From positions 1-11,840 of the forward strand of contig CALDTD010000120.1 of assembly GCA_937924345.1 (NCBI GenBank): a stretch of 11,840 nucleotides of DNA, in the 5' to 3' direction. The notes under the pieces are model-generated. The model did not search any database. It was given only the letters and a program-made list of their open reading frames with translations, and was not told where the DNA came from. The position numbers were made by a program, and so were the translations under genes. Positions within the stretch are counted from its first letter, which is position 1; the number at the start of each line of letters is the position of its first letter. Shown one piece after another: positions 1 to 7,714 of the stretch. The stretch is from an uncultured Flavobacteriales bacterium (lineage in GTDB: Bacteria; Bacteroidota; Bacteroidia; Flavobacteriales_D; Parvicellaceae).

Positions 1-752
1 TATGACCTTGTCAACACTACATAATCTTGAACCAACGTTTTTAAGAAAGTAATTTTCTTTTGGGGTTCTGTTAGCTTAAGTTTTTCTGCAGCTTTCTTAG
101 AAAGGGTAACTAGCACTTGGTTATGCGCTTTATTTTTAAACTTTTTTTGACGCTCTAATGCATTTTTAATTAATAGAATATCTTCGTCTGTAAACTGAAC
201 AACATTTGGATAAGTTGCTTCATAATTCTCGATATTTTTTAATGAAAGTATATTTTTAATTGAGTAGGGAGTTGAAGGATTTAATCGAATTACAAGTGTA
301 TTTGATACTAAACCCCCTAATCGTTGCTTTTTTTCGTTTATCAATATGGCTAAAACAGCAATTGTTCCAAAAGACATCATAATTTCTAACATTCTAAACA
401 TCCAACGTAGAACCAAGTCGCCTAAAGAAGGCGTATCGCCATTTACATTTACAACTCTTATTCCCAATGCTATTTTTCCAACTGACTGACCAGAAAAAAA
501 GGCTTCAAAAATAAACGAATAAAAGAAAATTGGAAGCATTAACAATACTTGAATATACTTGTACAAACTATCAGTTTCATTAAAAAAACTATAACTTCCA
601 TTTGTAAAAGCATTCATCAAATAATTGATAAAGGTAAAGTAAGCTAACATTACCAGTAGATCAATAAAGAAAGCTAAAATCCGCTGCATTATTGGCGCTA
701 TTTCATATTGAATAACAACATTATGAGCGGTTATGATTTCTATTTTATTCAT
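1..752 (-). CDS. RDD-family integral membrane protein (partial, C-terminus off the left edge)
   Basis: Reading leftward from ATG 752-750, the frame stays open to the window edge (about 250 codons, no stop), so the C-terminus is missing. The N-terminus carries the RDD hallmark: Arg in MQRILAFFIDLL (about residues 22-33), then a second hydrophobic stretch around 67-82, then the conserved SGQSVGKIALGIRVV segment (about 88-101) and a further hydrophobic stretch near 122-138. The remaining ~100 residues are soluble and charged. RDD proteins are inner-membrane proteins of mostly unknown role; some members have been linked to cation/proton exchange. The gene starts 9 bases after the stop of the SpoIIE-type phosphatase gene, so the two are very probably cotranscribed. 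The family call is solid; substrate and function are unknown. Confidence 0.85.
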   Translation of the reverse strand, partial: MNKIEIITAHNVVIQYEIAPIMQRILAFFIDLLVMLAYFTFINYLMNAFTNGSYSFFNETDSLYKYIQVLLMLPIFFYSFIFEAFFSGQSVGKIALGIRVVNVNGDTPSLGDLVLRWMFRMLEIMMSFGTIAVLAILINEKKQRLGGLVSNTLVIRLNPSTPYSIKNILSLKNIENYEATYPNVVQFTDEDILLIKNALERQKKFKNKAHNQVLVTLSKKAAEKLKLTEPQKKITFLKTLVQDYVVLTRS

Positions 753-761
753 TAACTTTTA

Positions 762-2006
762 TCAAAAAAAGCGACAACTTAAAATTGCTGTATCGTCTAA
801 ATAATTCAGGTTACCTTTAAAACGATCCAACTCTAAGAAAATTAATTTGTTTAAATCATTAATTTTTAAATGTTTGTTATCCTCTATAATTTTTGTCAAA
901 CGCTCAGTCTCAAACTGTTCTTCGTCAGCATTTTCTAGTTCTACAAGACCATCTGTAAAACAGATTAATAAACTATTTGGTTCTATTTGAGTTTCTCCTA
1001 CTTCTATATTTGGAATTTCTTCAAACATTCCCAACCCGATACAGCCAACACTCAAATCTTCGGTTGTTTCTCCATTAAACAATATCGGATGATTGTGGCC
1101 GGCATTTATATACTTTAATGTTCTCGTTGTACAATTATAGTAACCAAAAAAGAACGTAATAAACTTTTCTCCTTGTGCAGCATAATTTACATTTTTATTT
1201 AGTTCAATTACCAAATCCTTCATAGAAAGCTGATGGTGATTATACTTTACATTTGCACGTAAATTTGCCTGAAAATTACTCATTAACATAGCCGCAGGAA
1301 TCCCTTTTCCACTTACATCAGCAATACAAAAAACATACTCTTCGTTATTAAGCTGAATAAAATCGTAATAATCCCCCCCTATGAGCTGAAGACTTTCATA
1401 CAATGCTCCTACCTCAATCCTATTATTAGATGGTAAATGATCTGGCAATAACATTGCTTGCATTTGTGCAGCTACTTCTAGCTCCTTATTGGTCAACTCT
1501 TGTTGAATACTTTTATTTGCAAACCTTTTATTCTCTATTGCTACCATTATGATATTTGTTAGCGTTTGTATAAAAGGCATATTATTTACTGTTGTATTAT
1601 TTACAACTCCCTCGGATTCTTGCAAGTCTCCCAACAATAAAAACGCAAGTGGTAGTTCTTTATGCAAAACAGGAATTACAATATTAAATGTATTTAAAGC
1701 AACATTAGAAGATGATTCTATAACTGTAATTTCTTTTATGTGTAATAAATCATTGGTAACATTTATCTTCTTTGACAATCCTCTTGCTCCATATTTTAAT
1801 AAAGTATTCCATTCTTCATTATCATTATTAAATAATGCCAACTTAGTAATACCTAATTGCTCCCTTAGTATATATTCATAAATCTTTAAAAGCTTATCGA
1901 TAGAAAAATTTTCATTTATAGCCGTTGTTATTTCAAGTAAAGAATTCAGTTTAAATTCTTTTAATTCTAATTTTTCTAATAAAGAATTGAGCTTATGTTC
2001 TGGCAT
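762..2006 (-). CDS. SpoIIE-type PP2C serine/threonine phosphatase with N-terminal GAF-like domain (RsbU-like)
   Basis: A 414-residue cytoplasmic protein with no signal peptide or membrane segment. Residues ~1-30 are Leu/Glu/Lys-rich (helical), ~33-163 look like a divergent GAF sensory domain, ~165-190 form a helical linker, and ~195-413 are a complete SpoIIE/PP2C domain. Metal-site motifs are all present: GGDYYD (210-215), IADVSGKG (228-235), INAGHNHP (300-307), TDGLVE (351-356) and DDTAIL (404-409). The enzyme should therefore be active. Family members dephosphorylate a phosphoserine on an anti-sigma-factor antagonist (STAS protein) in partner-switching signalling. No STAS or anti-sigma gene is visible here, so the substrate is unknown. 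It is first in an operon with the RDD gene 9 bases downstream, and is divergent from the TetR-fold gene. The start ATG 2006-2004 lies about 24 bases downstream of a TACATTTG box. Confidence 0.92.
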   Translation of the reverse strand: MPEHKLNSLLEKLELKEFKLNSLLEITTAINENFSIDKLLKIYEYILREQLGITKLALFNNDNEEWNTLLKYGARGLSKKINVTNDLLHIKEITVIESSSNVALNTFNIVIPVLHKELPLAFLLLGDLQESEGVVNNTTVNNMPFIQTLTNIIMVAIENKRFANKSIQQELTNKELEVAAQMQAMLLPDHLPSNNRIEVGALYESLQLIGGDYYDFIQLNNEEYVFCIADVSGKGIPAAMLMSNFQANLRANVKYNHHQLSMKDLVIELNKNVNYAAQGEKFITFFFGYYNCTTRTLKYINAGHNHPILFNGETTEDLSVGCIGLGMFEEIPNIEVGETQIEPNSLLICFTDGLVELENADEEQFETERLTKIIEDNKHLKINDLNKLIFLELDRFKGNLNYLDDTAILSCRFF

Positions 2007-2029
2007 TTAACAAATTTTAGGCGCTACTA

Positions 2030-2037
2030 CAAATGTA
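2030..2037 (-). promoter_or_regulatory. Candidate Bacteroidota -7 box (TACATTTG) for the phosphatase/RDD operon
   Basis: On the minus strand this reads TACATTTG, an exact match to the Bacteroidota -7 consensus TAnnTTTG, 23 bases before the ATG at 2006. The expected transcript start is near 2025, giving a leader of about 20 bases. I see no convincing TTG -33 element at the right distance, so the call rests on the -7 box and its position. Confidence 0.45.
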
Positions 2038-2085
2038 GGAAATTAAACTTTACAGCTTTTATTAGCAATTTTAAAAAGTCCGTTA

Positions 2086-2093
2086 TACCTTTG
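2086..2093 (+). promoter_or_regulatory. Candidate -7 box (TACCTTTG) for the TetR-fold gene
   Basis: TACCTTTG matches TAnnTTTG exactly. A TTAG lies about 20 bases upstream (2062-2065) where the -33 TTG is expected, which is an imperfect match. The box ends only five bases before the ATG at 2099, so transcription should begin at or next to the start codon and the mRNA may be leaderless. Confidence 0.5.
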
Positions 2094-2098
2094 GTTAT

Positions 2099-2755
2099 AT
2101 GGAAAATGAAGTACGAGATATCAATATAAAAACAGTTCTACAAAACGAATATATATTGCACTTACTTCGCAATGGTAAAGAACCTGTAACTGTATTTTCT
2201 TTTTGTGAAGAATTAAAAATAGACGAAAACGATTTCTATTCAAACTTTAATTCCTTTAAACTATTAGAAGCTTCCATTTGGAAATTATTATTTAATCAAA
2301 CAATAGAAGCGATAAACCAGGACGAAGAATTTCCTACTTACACTGCTCAAGACAAAGTGCTTTCCTTTTTCTATACCATTGTAGAAGTATTTAAACAAAA
2401 TAGAAGTTTCATTGTATTAAAACTAGGCAATTTATCCTGTAAAGATTTAAGACCAAAAGCGTTGTCTGAGTTTCGTCCACTTTTTAATGAATGGATAAAG
2501 GATGTTATTTCAAAAGGACTTGAAACAGAAGAAATTGCTACACGACCTCTAATTACCGATAAATACAACGAGGTACTATGGGGACAGTTCTTATATATAC
2601 TCCGTGTTTGGATTAATGATGAAAGTAGAGATTTTCAAACAACAGATGCTGCAATAGAAAAAACCAGCGCTCTATTATTTGAATTAATGAAAAAAGGACC
2701 GTTAGATCTTATGATTGATTTCGTAAAGTTTGCTTATCAAAATAAGGCTTACTAA
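2099..2755 (+). CDS. TetR-fold protein with degenerate helix-turn-helix, paired with AarF/COQ8-like kinase
   Basis: A 218-residue, all-helical soluble protein. Residues ~11-65 occupy the position of a TetR DNA-binding domain (three short helices with a Phe-Tyr-rich end, FYSNFNSFKLLEASI, like the usual YYHFxxKEALL). The turn and recognition-helix region reads ELKIDENDFYSNF, acidic where TetR repressors have small and basic residues. Residues ~80-218 form the helical C-terminal domain and end in PLDLMIDFVKFAY, a pattern I recall from Bacteroidota proteins annotated as TetR-family C-terminal-domain proteins beside aarF. It precedes the ABC1 kinase gene by 93 bases on the same strand. It may be a local repressor of that gene or, as I prefer to test, a non-DNA-binding lipid/quinone-binding partner. 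The fold assignment is fairly firm; the role is inference. Confidence 0.75.
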   Translation: MENEVRDINIKTVLQNEYILHLLRNGKEPVTVFSFCEELKIDENDFYSNFNSFKLLEASIWKLLFNQTIEAINQDEEFPTYTAQDKVLSFFYTIVEVFKQNRSFIVLKLGNLSCKDLRPKALSEFRPLFNEWIKDVISKGLETEEIATRPLITDKYNEVLWGQFLYILRVWINDESRDFQTTDAAIEKTSALLFELMKKGPLDLMIDFVKFAYQNKAY

Positions 2756-2795
2756 GCATATTCATTATCATTTAACATTTATTAAAACTCCTTAC

Positions 2796-2843
2796 GAGGC
2801 TTAATTCCGTATCTTTAATAATGAGTTTCAATTCTGAGGCTTA
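2796..2843 (+). repeat. Direct repeats of GAGGCTTA flanking the candidate kinase-gene promoter
   Basis: GAGGCTTA occurs at 2796-2803 and again at 2836-2843, exactly 40 bases apart (about four helical turns), one copy on each side of the TATCTTTA box at 2810-2817. A near copy, AAGGCTTA, is at 2744-2751 over the end of the TetR-fold gene. Two octamers in an AT-rich gap could be chance. They are recorded because the position would suit a regulator site. Confidence 0.25.
2810..2817 (+). promoter_or_regulatory. Candidate -7 box (TATCTTTA) for the ABC1 kinase gene
   Basis: TATCTTTA differs from TAnnTTTG only at the last base and sits about 31 bases before the ATG at 2849, predicting a transcript start near 2822. 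No clear TTG -33 element is present; TTA at 2792-2794 is close but badly spaced. The kinase gene may therefore have its own promoter in addition to read-through from the TetR-fold gene. The rest of this 93-base gap holds no gene. Confidence 0.35.
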
Positions 2844-2848
2844 TTGTT

Positions 2849-4168
2849 ATGAATTACGGTATGAAAGAGCAAGATAAAATCTCAACCAGCAAAGTAAAAA
2901 GAGCAGCAAAGTTAATTTCTACAGGTGCTAAACTAGGAGGAAACTATGTAAAATATTATGCAAAATCTGCCGTAGGAGATAAAGAAGCAGCCAGAGAACA
3001 ACTAGATAAAGACAATGCAGAAGATGTTTATAATTCGTTAAGCCAATTAAAAGGAAGTGCACTAAAAGTTGCTCAAGTAATGAGTATGGATAAAAATATG
3101 CTTCCCAAAGCAATGGTCGACAAATTTACCTTAGCACAATACAGCGCCCCTCCTCTATCTTACCCATTGGTTGTAAAAACATTCCGCCAGTATTTTTCTA
3201 AAACACCAACAGAGTTATTCGATAAATTTTCTAAAAGTGCTGTAAATGCTGCCTCTATAGGTCAAGTACATGAAGCATTTTTAGACGGTAAGAAGTTAGC
3301 TGTTAAAGTACAGTATCCTGGCATAGCCGAAAGTGTTCACTCCGATTTAGCAATGGTAAAACCAATTGCTATGAAAATGATGGGGCTAAAAGAGAAAGAG
3401 GTTCGTATCTATTTCGAAGAAGTGGAAAGCAAGTTATTAGAAGAAACAGATTATGAACTAGAACTAAAACAATCGATAGAAATAAGTGAAGCAAGTGCCG
3501 ATTTAGACGGTGTTCATTTCCCTAAATATTACTCAGAATTATCTTCTAAACGTGTCTTAACTATGGATTGGCTTGAGGGAATGCATTTAGACCAATTCTT
3601 GAGCACAAACCCTTCTCAAGAAACGCGAAATAAAGCAGGACAATACCTCTGGGATATGTATGATTATCATATAAATAATTTATTAAAAATTCATGCAGAC
3701 CCTCACCCTGGAAATTTTCTTTTCGATAAAGATGGTAATATTGGTGTTATCGATTTTGGTTGTGTAAAGGAAGTACCAGAAGGTTTTTATCGTAATTACT
3801 TCCAACTATTGAACCCGGAACACTTTAATAATAAAGAAAAACTAATGAAACTTTTTTATTATTTAGAGTTCATTTACGAAACAGATACAGAAGAAGCTAA
3901 AGAATTTTTTTATAAGCTTTTTAAAGAATCTCTCTACTTAATTACTTTACCATTTACGGTAGATGAGTTTGATTTTGCAGACGAAGATTACTTCACAAAA
4001 ATATACGCAATGGGCGAGCAAATTTCTAAAAGTAAGGATGTAAGAAAAAATGGTGCAGCTCGTGGTTCGAAACATACATTATACATCAATAGGGCTTACT
4101 TTGGACTTTTTGCTATACTAAACAAACTACAAGCAAAAGTAAATACCAATTGCTCTTTTGAATTTTAA
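2849..4168 (+). CDS. AarF/COQ8-type ABC1 atypical kinase (UbiB family)
   Basis: A 439-residue atypical protein-kinase-like protein. Family motifs are in order: the KxGQ region as LKVAQ (72-76, Gly replaced by Ala), the Ala-rich loop as NAASIGQVH (133-141), the nucleotide-binding Lys in LAVKVQYPG (K153), the ExD region around EETDYELE (198-205), the catalytic loop HADPHPGN (282-289) and the metal-binding DFG (302-304). The pattern GSALKVAQVMS, and a C-terminus of the type YINRAYFGLFAILNKLQAK, resemble eukaryotic COQ8/ADCK3 more than Escherichia coli UbiB. No C-terminal membrane helix like that of UbiB is apparent. COQ8/UbiB proteins are ATPases supporting quinone biosynthesis or lipid-quinone handling; Bacteroidota generally use menaquinone, so the client is uncertain. 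A start at the in-frame ATG 2861 (MKEQDK) is equally plausible. It converges with the GH18 gene, with a 22-base gap. Confidence 0.9.
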   Translation: MNYGMKEQDKISTSKVKRAAKLISTGAKLGGNYVKYYAKSAVGDKEAAREQLDKDNAEDVYNSLSQLKGSALKVAQVMSMDKNMLPKAMVDKFTLAQYSAPPLSYPLVVKTFRQYFSKTPTELFDKFSKSAVNAASIGQVHEAFLDGKKLAVKVQYPGIAESVHSDLAMVKPIAMKMMGLKEKEVRIYFEEVESKLLEETDYELELKQSIEISEASADLDGVHFPKYYSELSSKRVLTMDWLEGMHLDQFLSTNPSQETRNKAGQYLWDMYDYHINNLLKIHADPHPGNFLFDKDGNIGVIDFGCVKEVPEGFYRNYFQLLNPEHFNNKEKLMKLFYYLEFIYETDTEEAKEFFYKLFKESLYLITLPFTVDEFDFADEDYFTKIYAMGEQISKSKDVRKNGAARGSKHTLYINRAYFGLFAILNKLQAKVNTNCSFEF

Positions 4169-4190
4169 TCCTGTTAATAAAACTAATTAT

Positions 4191-7100
4191 TTAAAATTTT
4201 ACAAACGGAGTAGAATATTTTGCTCCATCAACCTCAACCTTTAAAAGGTATTTTCCACTTGCTAAACCACTCTGCTGTTTTAAAGGATTAAAGCTATTTT
4301 CTCCTTTTATAACTTCTATTTCCTGCTGTTCGATTAACTCTCCAACAAGATTGTAAACAGAGAGAGACCCTACTGATTTCTTATCAGAAGTAAAAGATAA
4401 TGTTATATTATCAGTAAATGGATTTGGGTATAAATTAAGCTTACTAATCGTTTTTAACTGCTCATTAATTCCTACTGTGTTTTCTTTTACTTCTATCATA
4501 ACAACAATCGAATCTGTTCCGCAAACTCCATTATCTGCGACAAGTTTAACAGGGTAAGTGCCAACTGCAGTATAAACTGACCAGGGGTTTTGATCAACAG
4601 AAGTTTCTCCATTACCAAAATCCCAATTATAATCATTAGCATTTGTAGAGTTATTGTTAAAATATGCTGTTGCATTTGGTAAATATATAGGATTACTAAT
4701 AGGTGTAAAGTTTGCCACAGGAGCATCAGAAACAACAATATTTATATTTTGTGTTAATATATCTGTTCCCCCTGATCCAATAGCAACCAAAGAAACTGTA
4801 TATGATCCAGAACTTGGGAATACAACTTTAGGGTTTTCTAAACTACTACTTGCTGGGCTTCCTTGACTAAAAGACCAAGAATAAGTTGTAGCATTAATTG
4901 ACGTATTGGTGAAACTAATTGAGTCTCCAGGACAAATAACTGTAGCAGGGTAATTAAAACTAGCAAGTGGGCTACCACCGTTCTCATTTAGTGTTTGTCC
5001 ATTAGAACTAATTAGAGTACTTTCTAACATAGCATTATCTCTTGCTATTACAGAAATATAATATGTTACGCCGCTTGTAAGTGTTAAACCAGTGTGTGTA
5101 AAACTTGTATTTGTTCCGTTGCTTGTCCAGTTTACGACATTCGTTCCACCAGCAGTTGTACCAATAGCATAAATATATTCCATTAATCCAGACTCATTAT
5201 CGGTTGAAGCAGACCAATTTGCTTCTATTTGATTTGCCGTGCTAAAAGTATTTATATCAACACCAGGACCATCATTTACAACAACATCAGTTGGATTTGT
5301 CCAATCTATATTTTCTAGTTTCACAACAGTAGAAGACCAATTTTCAGTACCATCTAAGACAATCGACTCTATCTTACCAGCTGGTGTAGTTGCATTCGCA
5401 TTTTGAAAACGAATCTCATCAGTTGGAGAACCTATTGTTATGCTTGCATTACCTCCTCTGTTCTTGAAGACCTTTATATCATCGAAGTACCCAGTTGCTT
5501 CACCTGTTCTAAAAGATATTCCTGTTCCGCTTTGTAATGGACTATTATCTGTATAAGATAAGACTAACGTTCCGTCTAAGTAGGCCTTAATTATACCCGT
5601 ACCCGGATTGTAATAAACCTTAAAATTATACCAATTACCAGCGTTAAAAGAAACATTAGTTTCTGTAATAAAATTTAGAACGTTGTTTGTAGATTTATGT
5701 AACCTACATTTACCTTGATCTGGATACCAATAAACAAGATACGAGTTGTTTCGATCTGTTTGCATTGCTCCATCAGAAAAGAAATGTAATCCAAATCGCT
5801 TATTAGTACCTGTCCCCTCTATTTTTCCTTTCCACTCGTACAAAAATGTGTTTTGATTCGTTTGCGAAACTGTAGTACTAACATTTGTATTTGTAGATGT
5901 TTCGTCCGTTTGTTTTAATTCATTAGCAACAACATTCCATGTACCAACATTACCAGACCAACTTGGGTGTAATGTAGATTGAGAAAACTTTTCGTATAGA
6001 TAACTGTTATTTGTATTAGAACGCCATTCATTTCCATCAAAATCGCTAACTAAATAAAAGCTATCGGTTACTGCTACATTGTCTTGATCATTAAACGAAA
6101 CATTAAAATCTGCTGTTTGCCAAGTTCCAGAAGGGTTTATTGCTGTAGATGGAGCTGTACTTCCTGCAGAACAGGTATAAATTCCATTAAACCCAGCTCT
6201 TGTATTTCCTCCATCAGAAGTGAACCTGAACGTTAATGCTCCAATTGAAGAAGTAAAAGATGCTTGAATAGAACTTCCTGTAAAAGGGCTTCCAGCAATT
6301 TGTGGAGAGCTTGTATTTGGCCCATCATAAACAGTTAAAAAGTCGAAGTTATTTTCTAGATCAAAAGAAGAAAAGTTAACGGTTATACTCCCTGCATTCG
6401 GAGGCGCAATTGTCCAAGTATAGTCTTCATTATTATAATAGTCTCTAGTAGGCCCTCCAAAATCGTGAATACTTCCTGGGCAGGGCTGACTAGAACAGTC
6501 TGTTAAATAGTCTTCTATTGCCGACCAAAAAGTATTATATCCATCATCATAACCCAAAGCCCAAATTCCTAAACCTGCAATTCCAGCATTATTAATAAAC
6601 TCTAACCTTTTTCTAAAACCTGTGTCTTCTGTTATAAAACATTGTTTTGTTCCGTTATTATTAAAAACATATATATCTGTATAACTATCATTTTCGTATT
6701 GATGGTTGGCAGCTGAATAAAATCCATTTGGGTTCGCAACTAAATCTTTATATAAAACTGGTGTTCCTTGCGCAGTTGTATTGGTTGGAACGGTTGTACT
6801 AGCTGTTGCCCATTGTCTTCCATAATAGGGTAAGCCTAATACTAACTTATTTTTTGGTGCTCCTTTGTCTAAATAATATGAAACAGACTTAGAAAGGGTA
6901 AAATTATAATTACTTCCAAAATGAAATAAAGGATCATTAGGCCCAGTTGTAGCGCTTCCTCTCCAATAGTAGTCGTAACCCATAATTATAAAATGGTCTA
7001 CTACACTATTCATAATACTAAAATCAAAAACATCATTCCAGTCTACAGCATATAGGACAGTACTTACATGAGAGTTGGGAACTGCTGCATGCATTTGATT

Positions 7101-7652
7101 CGCTAAATCAACCATAAAATTCGCAAAATTTGTTTTTTGTGAAGACGGCAATCCTTCAAAATCTATATTAACACCATGAGCTCCCCTATTTTGAATAAGA
7201 TTGACAAGGTTTGAAATTAATGTTTGTTTTGCTGTTGAGCTGTTTAATAATGTTGCATGACTATTAAAAAGTGTAACACACAATGTTACTTTAGTATTTC
7301 CACTACTTAATGCAGCTGTTACTGCGCTAGAAGTTGAAAAACCATGTGTATCGTTTGCATTTCCTGTATTTGCATTTACTTCGTAAGAAAAATAAGAGAA
7401 GTGACTAAGTAAATCCCAATCGTAATTTTGATAGGTATTTCCACTCCAGTATGGATGCCAACCGTATACTATTTTTTCAAGATTACAATTTGACTTTGTT
7501 CTAGTTGGTGTTTTAGCAATTGGGGTGTTGTTTTCGTACCAACTAGCAGTTTTAGCTAAACTATTATAATGATTTAGTTGTTCTTGATGTATTCCTTGCC
7601 CGAAGCTAATTAAAGCACAAAAAAGGAAGGTTGTAATAATAGAGATGCGCAT
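4191..7652 (-). CDS. Secreted modular GH18 glycosidase (chitinase-like) with CUB, ConA-like, FN3, PKD and T9SS sorting domain
   Basis: A protein of 1153 residues when started at ATG 7652-7650, which gives a clean signal peptide (MRISIITTFLFCALISFGQG). The frame is open seven codons further to a GTG at 7673, which I reject. Domains: GH18 barrel ~58-383, with HGVNIDFEG (159-167, catalytic Glu166 and Asp164), MGYDYYW (224-230) and GIWALGYDD (362-370); CUB ~391-494, bounded by Cys391 and Cys494; an Ig-like segment split by a concanavalin/LamG-like domain, ~509-731; FN3-like ~796-886; two PKD domains, ~895-976 and ~978-1056, with YSWSFSQG and YNWDFGNG; and a type A T9SS sorting domain, ~1071-1153, beginning LNLYPNPF and ending PFVKF. 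It is probably secreted through T9SS and anchored or released at the surface to degrade chitin or another GlcNAc polymer. The substrate is not proven: related GH18 proteins include peptidoglycan-active and non-catalytic members. Confidence 0.92.
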   Translation of the reverse strand: MRISIITTFLFCALISFGQGIHQEQLNHYNSLAKTASWYENNTPIAKTPTRTKSNCNLEKIVYGWHPYWSGNTYQNYDWDLLSHFSYFSYEVNANTGNANDTHGFSTSSAVTAALSSGNTKVTLCVTLFNSHATLLNSSTAKQTLISNLVNLIQNRGAHGVNIDFEGLPSSQKTNFANFMVDLANQMHAAVPNSHVSTVLYAVDWNDVFDFSIMNSVVDHFIIMGYDYYWRGSATTGPNDPLFHFGSNYNFTLSKSVSYYLDKGAPKNKLVLGLPYYGRQWATASTTVPTNTTAQGTPVLYKDLVANPNGFYSAANHQYENDSYTDIYVFNNNGTKQCFITEDTGFRKRLEFINNAGIAGLGIWALGYDDGYNTFWSAIEDYLTDCSSQPCPGSIHDFGGPTRDYYNNEDYTWTIAPPNAGSITVNFSSFDLENNFDFLTVYDGPNTSSPQIAGSPFTGSSIQASFTSSIGALTFRFTSDGGNTRAGFNGIYTCSAGSTAPSTAINPSGTWQTADFNVSFNDQDNVAVTDSFYLVSDFDGNEWRSNTNNSYLYEKFSQSTLHPSWSGNVGTWNVVANELKQTDETSTNTNVSTTVSQTNQNTFLYEWKGKIEGTGTNKRFGLHFFSDGAMQTDRNNSYLVYWYPDQGKCRLHKSTNNVLNFITETNVSFNAGNWYNFKVYYNPGTGIIKAYLDGTLVLSYTDNSPLQSGTGISFRTGEATGYFDDIKVFKNRGGNASITIGSPTDEIRFQNANATTPAGKIESIVLDGTENWSSTVVKLENIDWTNPTDVVVNDGPGVDINTFSTANQIEANWSASTDNESGLMEYIYAIGTTAGGTNVVNWTSNGTNTSFTHTGLTLTSGVTYYISVIARDNAMLESTLISSNGQTLNENGGSPLASFNYPATVICPGDSISFTNTSINATTYSWSFSQGSPASSSLENPKVVFPSSGSYTVSLVAIGSGGTDILTQNINIVVSDAPVANFTPISNPIYLPNATAYFNNNSTNANDYNWDFGNGETSVDQNPWSVYTAVGTYPVKLVADNGVCGTDSIVVMIEVKENTVGINEQLKTISKLNLYPNPFTDNITLSFTSDKKSVGSLSVYNLVGELIEQQEIEVIKGENSFNPLKQQSGLASGKYLLKVEVDGAKYSTPFVKF

Positions 7653-7714
7653 TTCAACAGAATTTAATAGCACAATTTACAACTTTTTATTTTATTCGAA
7701 AAAAGGAGAATAAC

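Noticed and set aside
1549..1881. Plus-strand 110-codon open frame inside the phosphatase gene
   Set aside because: It lies wholly antisense to the GAF-like region of a well-supported gene and has no family resemblance; it is a shadow frame. The same applies to the other short antisense frames near 2371, 2928, 4496, 4654, 8189, 8645 and 9314.
2025..2037. Palindrome-like CTACAAATGTAG upstream of the phosphatase gene as an operator
   Set aside because: The 4-bp arms coincide with the TACATTTG promoter box and are too short to distinguish from chance.
2821..2877. Short 18-codon frame (ATG at 2821) overlapping the start of the ABC1 kinase gene, a possible leader peptide
   Set aside because: The candidate TATCTTTA box predicts transcription starting around 2822, so this ATG would be outside or at the very edge of the mRNA, and its codons show no feature of a leader peptide.
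4161..4198. Inverted repeat AATTTTAA / TTAAAATT between the convergent kinase and GH18 genes, a possible bidirectional terminator
   Set aside because: The arms contain only A and T, the loop is 22 bases, and both arms are simply the last codons (Phe-stop) of the two convergent genes, so the symmetry is explained by coding.
7653..7673. GTG start at 7673 for the GH18 protein
   Set aside because: ATG 7652 gives a standard signal peptide directly; the seven extra residues (MLLNSVE) add nothing recognisable.
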